A stretch of DNA of 64,000 nucleotides from LMUY01 sp965199005 (GTDB lineage Bacteria > Pseudomonadota > Alphaproteobacteria > Acetobacterales > Acetobacteraceae). The stretch covers positions 310,001 to 374,000 of the forward strand of contig CBDAQK010000007.1 of the NCBI GenBank assembly GCA_965199005.1. The letters run 5' to 3'. Below, one piece after another: positions 57,688 through 64,000 of this stretch (within the stretch, counting starts at the first letter, position 1; the number at the start of each line of letters is the position of its first letter). The notes beneath the pieces are model-generated. The model saw nothing but the letters and a program-made list of their open reading frames with translations, was not told where the DNA came from and ran no database searches. The position numbers and the translations under genes were made by a program.

Positions 57688-60600
57688 ATGCGCCTTTCGC
57701 ACTTCTTCATCGACCGGCCAATTTTCGCGGCCGTGCTGGCGATGTTCATCACCATCGTCGGGGGTGTTGCGTATTTCATCCTGCCGATCGCGCAATATCC
57801 GGAGATCGCCCCGCCCACGATCCAGATCGCGGCGACCTATCCGGGCGCATCGGCTGAGGTGGTCAGCCAGACGGTGGCGACACCGCTGGAGCAGCAGATC
57901 AACGGCGTGGAAAACATGCTGTATTTCAGCAGCCAATCCACCGGCGATGGCAAGCTGTCACTGACGGTGACGTTCCGGCTGGGTACCAACCTCGATACGG
58001 CGCAGGTGCTGACGCAGAACCGCGTCTCCCAAGCGCTGCCCCGCCTGCCGGACGCCGTGCAGCGCCTGGGCGTGACGGTGACGAAGAACTCGCCGGACCT
58101 GCTGATGGTGATCCACCTCTTGTCGCCGGACAAGTCGCACGACCAGCTCTATATGTCGAACTACGCGACGCTGCATGTGAAGGATCAGCTCACCCGCCTG
58201 CCGGGTGTCGGCAGCGCGGATATTTTCGGTGGGCGTGATTACGCCATGCGCATCTGGCTCGACCCGGAGAAGGTGGCTGCCCATAACCTGACGGCAGGCG
58301 AGGTCGTGACGGCCCTGCAGGCGCAAAACGTGCAAGTCTCGGCGGGTGTGCTGGGGCAGCCCCCGGTGGCGACGCATAGTGCATTCCAGCTCAACGTGGA
58401 GACGTTGGGCCGTCTCGCCGACCCGGCGGATTTCGCCGATATCATCGTCAAGTCCGACTCAGCCGGTCGGATAACCCGGGTCCGCGACATCGGAAGGGTG
58501 GAGTTGGGTGCCGCGGATTATGGCGCCAACGGCTACCTGGACGTGTCGGACGCCGTGCCGTTGCTGATTTACCAGCAGCCGGGGACCAACGCGCTGGCGA
58601 CCGCGCAAAGCGTGCGGGCTACCATGGAAAGCCTGTCGAAGGATTTCCCCCAGGGCGTGAAATACGACATCGTCTACGACACGACGCTGTTCATCGCGCA
58701 ATCCGTGCATGAGGTGGTGAAGACCATCTTCGAGGCGGTGGCACTGGTCGTCGTCGTGGTGATCGTGTTCCTGCAAACCTGGCGCGCCTCCATCGTGCCG
58801 ATCGTCGCCATCCCGATTTCGCTGATCGGCACCTTCGCGATCCTGTCCGCGCTCGGGTTCTCGCTGAACAACTTGTCCCTGTTTGGGCTGGTGCTGGCGG
58901 TGGGTATCGTCGTGGACGATGCCATCGTGGTGGTCGAAAACGTCGAGCGCAACTTGCGAGCCGGCCTCACCCCCTATGAGGCGGCGCACCGCACCATGGA
59001 CGAGGTCGGCGGCGCGCTGATCGCGATCGCGCTGACCTTGTGCGCCGTGTTCATCCCAACCGCGTTCATCAGTGGCATTTCAGGGCAGTTCTTCCGCCAG
59101 TTCGCCGTCACCATCGCGGCGTCCACCGTCATTTCGTGCTTCATTTCGCTGACGTTGAGCCCAGCGCTTTGCGCGCTGTTGTTCAAGCCGCATGAGGCCG
59201 GACACGAGACGCGCCGGCAGTCGCTGCTGGTCCGCCCCGTGGTGGCGTTCTTCAACGGTTTCAACCGCGCGTTCGAGTTCCTGTCCGAGCGGTATGGACG
59301 CATGACCTCCCGGCTGATCCGGATGAGTGCGGTGGTGCTGGTGGTGTATGCCGGGTTGATCGGGTTGACCGGGTATCAGTTCCACCGCGCGCCGACCGGG
59401 TTCATCCCGGACCAGGATTTGGGCTACTTCATCACGGTCATCCAATTGCCGCCGGGCGCCTCGCTCGACCGCACGGATGCGGTGGTGAAGCAGGCCACCT
59501 CCATCATTCTGGCGACGCCCGGCGTGGCCCATGCGGTGGCGTTCTCGGGCTTCGACGGCGCGACGTTCACCAACGCGTCGAATGCGGGCGCGATCTTCAC
59601 CCCGCTCGACCCGTTCGAGGAGCGGATCGCCAAGGGCGAGAATGCCGCCTCGATCCTGAACAATCTGCGGCAGCGTTTGTCCGCTATCCAGGACGCCTTC
59701 GTTATCACTATTCCGCCGCCGCCTGTGGCCGGCATCGGCACGGCCGGTGGGTTCAAGATGATGTTGCAGGATCGAGAGGGGCTGGGCTCGACCGCGTTGG
59801 AGGCCGCGGCGCAGACTTTGGCCGCAGCGGCGAACCAAACGCCTGGCCTAGCCGGGGTGTTCACGCCGTTCAGCACCCGCACGCCGAGCGTCTACGCCGA
59901 TATCGACCGTGAACGGGCGGAGAAGCTGGGCGTGACACCGGCTCAGGTGTTCGAGGCGATGCAGGTGTATTTAGGCTCGGCCTACATCAACGACTTCAAC
60001 TATCTGGGGCGCACCTATCAGGTCACGGCGCAGGCCGATGCGCAGTTCCGGGAAACCAGCGAGGATATCGCCCGGCTCAAAACGCGCAATGCGGCCGGTG
60101 CCATGGTGCCGATCGGGTCGGTGGCTCATTTGCACGATACGACGGGGCCGTACCGCGTGCCGCGCTACGATTTGTTCCCGGCGGCAGAAGTGCAGGGGGG
60201 TACCTTGCCGGGCGTGTCGTCTGGCTACGCGCTGTCGGCCATGGAGAAACTGGCCGCGGACAAGTTGCCCGCCGGTATCGGGTTCGAGTGGACCGATCTG
60301 GCGTTCCAGCAGCGGCAGGCTGGGGATACGGCGATCCTGATCTTCGGCGCCTCCGTGTTGTTCGTCTTCCTGGTGCTGGCGGCCCAGTACGAAAGCTGGA
60401 CGCTGCCGCTCTCGGTGGTGCTGATCGTGCCGATGTGCCTGCTGGCGGCGGTGACGGGATTGCTGTTCCGCGGGATGAACGTCGACATCCTGGCGCAGAT
60501 CGGATTCGTCGTGCTGGTCGGGCTGGCGGCGAAGAACGCGATTCTGATCGTGGAATTTGCCAAGCAGGCGGAGGAAGCGGGCTCGACCCCGGCCATCGCT

Positions 60601-60855
60601 GCGTCTCAGGCGGCGCGCACCCGGCTGCGGCCGATCCTGATGACGTCGTTCGCGTTCATCCTCGGCGTCATTCCGCTGGTGGTGGCCAGTGGCGCCGGGT
60701 CGGAAATGCGCCAGTCGCTCGGTACTGCCGTGTTCAGTGGCATGTTGGGCGTGACGTTGTTCGGGTTGGTGTTCACGCCGGTGTTCTACGCGGTGATCCG
60801 GCGGGTGTTTGCTGGGCGCCTTGTTAGGGCGTCCCATGCAGTGGCGGCGGAGTGA
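57688..60855 (+). CDS. RND multidrug efflux transporter (HAE1/AcrB-MexF type)
   Basis: A full-length 1055-residue resistance-nodulation-division pump. It starts MRLSHFFIDRPIFAAVLAMF and shows PIAQYPEIAPPTIQIAATYPGASAEVV. TM4 carries LFGLVLAVGIVVDDAIVVVENVERN with the proton-relay Asp pair. TM10 and TM11 include AAKNAILIVEFAKQ and the region with RLRPILMTSFAFILGVIPLV. It exports hydrophobic or amphiphilic compounds using the proton gradient. No outer-membrane factor gene follows; a hairpin pair and convergent wrbA come next, so a TolC-type channel must be encoded elsewhere. Confidence 0.95.
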   Translation: MRLSHFFIDRPIFAAVLAMFITIVGGVAYFILPIAQYPEIAPPTIQIAATYPGASAEVVSQTVATPLEQQINGVENMLYFSSQSTGDGKLSLTVTFRLGTNLDTAQVLTQNRVSQALPRLPDAVQRLGVTVTKNSPDLLMVIHLLSPDKSHDQLYMSNYATLHVKDQLTRLPGVGSADIFGGRDYAMRIWLDPEKVAAHNLTAGEVVTALQAQNVQVSAGVLGQPPVATHSAFQLNVETLGRLADPADFADIIVKSDSAGRITRVRDIGRVELGAADYGANGYLDVSDAVPLLIYQQPGTNALATAQSVRATMESLSKDFPQGVKYDIVYDTTLFIAQSVHEVVKTIFEAVALVVVVVIVFLQTWRASIVPIVAIPISLIGTFAILSALGFSLNNLSLFGLVLAVGIVVDDAIVVVENVERNLRAGLTPYEAAHRTMDEVGGALIAIALTLCAVFIPTAFISGISGQFFRQFAVTIAASTVISCFISLTLSPALCALLFKPHEAGHETRRQSLLVRPVVAFFNGFNRAFEFLSERYGRMTSRLIRMSAVVLVVYAGLIGLTGYQFHRAPTGFIPDQDLGYFITVIQLPPGASLDRTDAVVKQATSIILATPGVAHAVAFSGFDGATFTNASNAGAIFTPLDPFEERIAKGENAASILNNLRQRLSAIQDAFVITIPPPPVAGIGTAGGFKMMLQDREGLGSTALEAAAQTLAAAANQTPGLAGVFTPFSTRTPSVYADIDRERAEKLGVTPAQVFEAMQVYLGSAYINDFNYLGRTYQVTAQADAQFRETSEDIARLKTRNAAGAMVPIGSVAHLHDTTGPYRVPRYDLFPAAEVQGGTLPGVSSGYALSAMEKLAADKLPAGIGFEWTDLAFQQRQAGDTAILIFGASVLFVFLVLAAQYESWTLPLSVVLIVPMCLLAAVTGLLFRGMNVDILAQIGFVVLVGLAAKNAILIVEFAKQAEEAGSTPAIAASQAARTRLRPILMTSFAFILGVIPLVVASGAGSEMRQSLGTAVFSGMLGVTLFGLVFTPVFYAVIRRVFAGRLVRASHAVAAE

Positions 60856-60880
60856 GGCACAAGGCCAACCGACGGAGTAG

Positions 60881-60964
60881 GGTGCAGTCCGCTTGGAGGA
60901 CTGCACCACTAGCCCGCGACATGGGACTTGGGCGGCGTGGTGCAACGCTGGAGAAGCGTGCACC
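60881..60964. terminator. Two consecutive hairpins between convergent RND and wrbA genes
   Basis: GGTGCAGTCC (60881-60890) pairs perfectly with GGACTGCACC (60898-60907) across seven bases. A second stem, GGTGCAACGCT (60939-60949) with AGCGTGCACC (60955-60964), has one bulged A. Both share GGTGCA/TGCACC ends. They fill the 118-base gap between convergent genes and probably terminate transcription from each side. Confidence 0.6.
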
Positions 60965-60973
60965 CTCCCCGCG

Positions 60974-61570
60974 TTAGAACAGCTTGGCGGCGATCTTGGC
61001 GACGTGGGCGCCCTGGAAGCGGGCACCGGCAAGTTCAGACTCGCTTGGCTTGCGCGATCCGTCGCCTGCCGCGATCGTGGTCGCGCCGTATGGGCTGCCG
61101 CCCGTTATCTCGTCCAGCCGCAACTGGCCCTGGAACGAATAGGGCAGCCCTACGACGACCAAGCCGAAATGCAGCAGGTTGGTGATGATGGAGAACAGCG
61201 TCGTTTCCTGTCCACCGTGTTGGCTGGCTGTTGAGGTGAACGCAGCGCCGACCTTCCCGTTCAGCGCACCGCGAGCCCATAGGCCACCGGCCTGGTCAAG
61301 GAAGCTGGCCATCTGCGAGGCGACTCTGCCAAAGCGCGTGGGCGTGCCGATGATGATCGCATCGTAAGCCTCCAATTCCGCGACGGCGGCAATCGGTGCG
61401 GCCTGGTCGAGCTTGAAATGCCCACCTCGCGCCACCTCTTCCGGCACAGTTTCCGGCACCCGCTTCACGTCGACGCTGGCGCCCGCCTCCCGGGCACCAG
61501 CCGCCACGGCCTCTGCCATGGCCTCGATATGGCCGTAAGTCGAATAGTACAGCACCAAAACCTTAGCCAT
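60974..61570 (-). CDS. wrbA: NAD(P)H:quinone oxidoreductase WrbA
   Basis: A 198-residue flavodoxin-like FMN enzyme that reduces quinones by two electrons. The FMN phosphate loop is LYYSTYGHIEAMAEAVAAGA. GTPTRFGRVASQMASFLDQAGGLW and FTSTASQHGGQETTLFSIITNLLHFG are diagnostic of WrbA rather than a simple flavodoxin. SPYGATTIAAGDGSRKPSESEL is the conserved C-terminal segment. It lies 26 bases downstream of the pirin gene on the same strand, forming a likely two-gene electrophile/quinone response operon divergent from a LysR regulator. Confidence 0.95.
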   Translation of the reverse strand: MAKVLVLYYSTYGHIEAMAEAVAAGAREAGASVDVKRVPETVPEEVARGGHFKLDQAAPIAAVAELEAYDAIIIGTPTRFGRVASQMASFLDQAGGLWARGALNGKVGAAFTSTASQHGGQETTLFSIITNLLHFGLVVVGLPYSFQGQLRLDEITGGSPYGATTIAAGDGSRKPSESELAGARFQGAHVAKIAAKLF

Positions 61571-61596
61571 TGTCGTGACTCCTTCAAAAGGTCCAG

Positions 61597-62295
61597 TTAT
61601 GCAACGTCGACGAGGACGATTTCAGCATCCTCGACCGCGCGCACGCTCAGCGTCTCGACATCGCTGATGGCGACACCATCGCGGGTAGCGGCCAGCACGC
61701 CGTTGACCTCGACAGTGCCGCTGGCGGGAACCAGGTAGCCATGCCGGTTGGCACCCAATTCGTAGGTGGCCGTCTCGCCCGCCCGTAGCCGCGCCCCTGC
61801 AACACGGGCGGCGCTGCGGATGGGCAGGGCGTCGGTATCGCCGGGTAGCCCGCTGGCCAGAGCCACGAAGCGGCCGGACCGGTCGTCCTTCGGAAACGGC
61901 TTGGCACCCCAGGACGGGCTGTCACCGCGGCGGTCGGGCGTGATCCAGATTTGAAAGATCCGCGTCGTGGCATCCTCCAGATTATACTCGGCATGGGCGA
62001 TGCCCGACCCGGCGGACATCACCTGAACATCGCCCGCCTCCGTGCGGCCGCGGTTACCCTGGTTGTCCTCGTGGGTAATCGCGCCCTCGCGGACATAGGT
62101 GATGATTTCCATGTTCGCATGCGGGTGGGGCGGGAAGCCGCTCTGCGGGGCAATGGTGTCGTCGTTCCAGACCCGCAAGGCGCCCCAACCCATCCGTTTC
62201 GGGTCGTGATGGCTGCCGAACGAGAAATGGTGCTTGGCGTCCAACCACCCGTGATTGGCACCGCCGAGACTGGCGAAAGGCCGAACTTCGATCAT
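61597..62295 (-). CDS. Pirin family protein (YhhW-type quercetinase-like)
   Basis: A 232-residue bicupin. The metal site of the N-terminal cupin is seen in GFPPHPHANMEIITYV and the next His/Glu in SAGSGIAHAEYN. It begins MIEVRPFASLGGANHGWLDAKHHFSFGSH, typical of YhhW-like pirins, which can cleave quercetin in vitro. A GNRHGYLVPASGTVEVNG strand starts the C-terminal cupin. AGGAG lies eight bases upstream of the ATG. Pirin, WrbA and a divergent LysR regulator are a common stress-response grouping. Confidence 0.92.
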   Translation of the reverse strand: MIEVRPFASLGGANHGWLDAKHHFSFGSHHDPKRMGWGALRVWNDDTIAPQSGFPPHPHANMEIITYVREGAITHEDNQGNRGRTEAGDVQVMSAGSGIAHAEYNLEDATTRIFQIWITPDRRGDSPSWGAKPFPKDDRSGRFVALASGLPGDTDALPIRSAARVAGARLRAGETATYELGANRHGYLVPASGTVEVNGVLAATRDGVAISDVETLSVRAVEDAEIVLVDVA

Positions 62296-62405
62296 GAAAC
62301 CTGCTCCTGACCGGCGTCTTGCTTCGATGCCGGTGAGCGCAAGCTGGTCCTTCCCGCAGAGGATAGAAACGGCTACAATCGAAAACCATCGTTTCCAGAT
62401 TTGTC

Positions 62406-63335
62406 ATTTCGTATCTTCCAGACTTCGAAGGCTGGGTCATTTTCGCCAAGGTTGTGGAGTTCGGGTCCTTCTCCCGCGCGGCGGCGGAGCTGTCGATTTC
62501 GAAGGCGACCGTGTCCAAGGCCGTGACCCGGTTGGAAACCCGCATCGGCACGCCGCTCTTGCACCGGAACTCCCGCCGCTTCTCCCTGACCGAAAGTGGC
62601 CGCGCCTCCTTGGACCGGGCCCAACGCATTGCCCTGGAGGGTGAGGCAGTCGAGGCAGAGGTGACGGAGCGGGTGAGTGAGCCGCGCGGGCTGGTGCGGC
62701 TCACGGCGCCGATGACGTTCGGCATTCAGAACCTGGCGGGTATTCTGCCGGATTTCCTTAACCAGCATCCGCAGATATCGCTGGATGTGCAGTTGACGGA
62801 TCGCCGGGTCGATTTGGTGGCGGAAGGTGTCGACGTCGCGCTGCGCATCGGCGTGTTGGAGGATTCCTCCCTTCGCGCCCGCACGCTGTATGCCATCCGG
62901 CGCCTGCTGGTTGCGTCGCCGGGTTACCTTGCGCGCTACGGCACGCCGGCGCATCCGCGGGATTTGGAACATTTGCCGGCGATGCTGTTCACGCAGGTTC
63001 CGTCGTCGGGAGCCTGGCAGTTCCAGCACCCGCTGGAGGGGGAGTATAGCGTGCGGGCGATGGGCGGCCGGCTCGCGGTTGATAACGGGGACGTGGCGAT
63101 GCCGGCGTTGATGGCTGGTCTGGGTTTGGCGATCCTCCCGGAGTTCCTGGGATGGCAGGCGATCAAAGATGGGACGCTGGTCGAGTTGCTGCCGGAGTGG
63201 AGCATGGCTCCCACCGCCCTGCACGTGGTGACACCGCCGGGTGCGGTGCGCCCGGCGCGGGTGACGGCGCTGATCGAATTCTTGGCCAAGCGCCTCCGCC
63301 GGGCCGCCTGGGCGTTCGATGTGCCCGGTGGATAG
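62406..63335 (+). CDS. LysR family transcriptional regulator, start codon anomalous
   Basis: The winged-helix domain reads FARAAAEL-like: GSFSRAAAELSISKATVSKAVTRLE, then TPLLHRNSRRFSLTESG. The effector domain is canonical (GLVRLTAPMTFGIQNLAGILPDFL, VDVALRIGVLEDSSLRA, GLGLAILPEFL). In-frame similarity begins at ISYLPDFEGWVIFAKVVEF, where homologues typically start MSYLPDFE. The codon in the Met position is ATT (62406) and a stop lies upstream at 62364, so no ATG, GTG or TTG is available before GTG 62454. Starting at 62454 would cut away the first helix of the DNA-binding domain. It probably regulates the divergent pirin-wrbA genes. Confidence 0.8.
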   Translation: MSYLPDFEGWVIFAKVVEFGSFSRAAAELSISKATVSKAVTRLETRIGTPLLHRNSRRFSLTESGRASLDRAQRIALEGEAVEAEVTERVSEPRGLVRLTAPMTFGIQNLAGILPDFLNQHPQISLDVQLTDRRVDLVAEGVDVALRIGVLEDSSLRARTLYAIRRLLVASPGYLARYGTPAHPRDLEHLPAMLFTQVPSSGAWQFQHPLEGEYSVRAMGGRLAVDNGDVAMPALMAGLGLAILPEFLGWQAIKDGTLVELLPEWSMAPTALHVVTPPGAVRPARVTALIEFLAKRLRRAAWAFDVPGG

Positions 63336-63460
63336 GCCATGCGGCTACCAAGGGGTTCGGGGTCCACAAGCCGATGTCCTGAATTTGCCTTGAGCGCAAA
63401 CGAACCGGGTTAACAGGCGCGGTGTTGAGTGGGCCGGCGACACACGCGAGGGGACCACCC

Positions 63461-63949
63461 ATGGATACGGCGAATCAGGACGTCAAAGCTATGCTGCAGG
63501 ATGCAATCGCGGCGTTGCAAGCCGCCAGCGCGGCCGGACACGAGGCCACGAGCAAAATCCAGCAGCAGGCCCACAACCCCGACTTGAAGGCGATGCTGCA
63601 GCAAGGGTCCAAATACGCTGAGACCTGGCGCGAGCGGCTCTCGGACGCGCTGACGAAAGTGGGTGGCAGCGGGTCTTCGGCCGGAGCGGGCAATCCGATC
63701 ATCGACTCGATCCAGCAAGTCGGCGGCAGGATCATCCAGAAGGCGACGGACCCGGCTGCGCGTGATCTTGGGATCATCGCCAGCGGGCAACTCGCACTGC
63801 ATTACTACATCGCGGCATTCGGCACGATGACCGCCTATGCGAAGCTGTTGGGGCTACCGGAGGTGGCAAGTTCGATTCACGAGTGCCTGCTGGAGGCGAA
63901 GCGTGGCGACGAGCGGTACACCGAATTGGCGGCCAAAATCGGCGGTTAA
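63461..63949 (+). CDS. DUF892/YciE-like ferritin-like protein
   Basis: A 162-residue all-helical protein. It has an amphipathic N-terminal helix (VKAMLQDAIAALQAASAAGHEATSKI), a His/Tyr/Glu-containing core (GQLALHYYIAAFGTMTAYAKLLG and SSIHECLLEAKRGDERYTELA) and no signal peptide. The pattern fits the ferritin-like DUF892 family of stress-related proteins, whose metal activity is poorly characterised. The start is ATG 63461, with GAGGGG seven bases upstream; an earlier in-frame codon at 63422 is less likely. The final 51 bases of the window contain no gene. Confidence 0.78.
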   Translation: MDTANQDVKAMLQDAIAALQAASAAGHEATSKIQQQAHNPDLKAMLQQGSKYAETWRERLSDALTKVGGSGSSAGAGNPIIDSIQQVGGRIIQKATDPAARDLGIIASGQLALHYYIAAFGTMTAYAKLLGLPEVASSIHECLLEAKRGDERYTELAAKIGG

Positions 63950-64000
63950 TGCCTCGGTTCGGTAGGGTGGGTGCCCTATAACCGCACCCTCGCCTTCGCC

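Noticed and set aside
1..64000. CRISPR arrays, tRNA or rRNA genes, transposases, prophage genes
   Set aside because: No regularly spaced repeats, no clover-leaf candidates and no integrase or transposase motifs were seen when reading both strands; weak tRNA-like folds could still be missed by eye.

Overview
The window is GC-rich, densely packed bacterial DNA in which most genes abut or overlap by ATGA or GTGA. GapR (DUF2312), an alphaproteobacterial CopC/CopD/SCO copper set, an HpnL-like membrane protein, a DUF6496 protein and many GTG starts point to an alphaproteobacterium, most likely a Rhodospirillales/Acetobacteraceae-type organism. This is inferred from gene families; no rRNA or tRNA gene was seen.

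Layout. 0-3.5 kb: rRNA modification (RluB end, RsmD), a TPR/GT-B protein and a convergent FabG. 3.5-4 kb: the decayed stub of a chemoreceptor gene. 4-13.5 kb: a divergent PEP carboxylase, a DUF445 membrane protein, a luciferase-like oxidoreductase, a double-domain M16 peptidase, a lipoprotein and a thioesterase. 13.7-18.5 kb: a six-gene minus-strand copper/cytochrome-oxidase assembly cluster (DUF2946, beta-barrel, PCuAC, CopC, CopD-cytochrome c fusion, SCO). 18.5-26.9 kb: GapR, an M20 amidohydrolase, two lytic transglycosylases, a second TPR/GT-B protein coupled to DUF1028 and dienelactone hydrolase genes, three small coupled ORFs and an SBF-like transporter.

26.9-44.6 kb is a catabolic block. 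A dipeptide-type ABC transporter (SBP, two permeases, fused ATPases) runs into a two-subunit opine/imino-acid-type flavoprotein dehydrogenase, an ornithine cyclodeaminase homologue and a PhnD-like protein, with an Asp/Glu racemase-like gene divergent. A VapBC module separates this from minus-strand genes for a VOC protein, two class III aminotransferases, a class II aldolase, an NHL propeller protein and a D-2-hydroxyacid dehydrogenase. The likely role is uptake and oxidative breakdown of an N-substituted amino acid; the substrate is unknown.

44.7-49.6 kb is a surface-glycan locus: an AT-rich small gene with two WYL-YPDVA repeats precedes a 1455-residue protein that joins three beta-sandwich repeats, two GT2 modules and a GT9 module. 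49.6-54.3 kb groups a CDP-alcohol phosphatidyltransferase, an HpnL/LPG-synthase-like membrane protein, PhnW, a PhnY-like PhyH dioxygenase and MlaA. I read this as a candidate phosphonolipid (possibly hydroxy-aminoethylphosphonate) module, and it is the most interesting hypothesis here. 54.4-64 kb: a HAD phosphatase, a DUF1993 protein, a TetR-RND efflux system with a duplicated palindromic operator that covers the MFP start codon, WrbA and pirin divergent from a LysR regulator that lacks a normal start codon, and a DUF892 ferritin-like protein.
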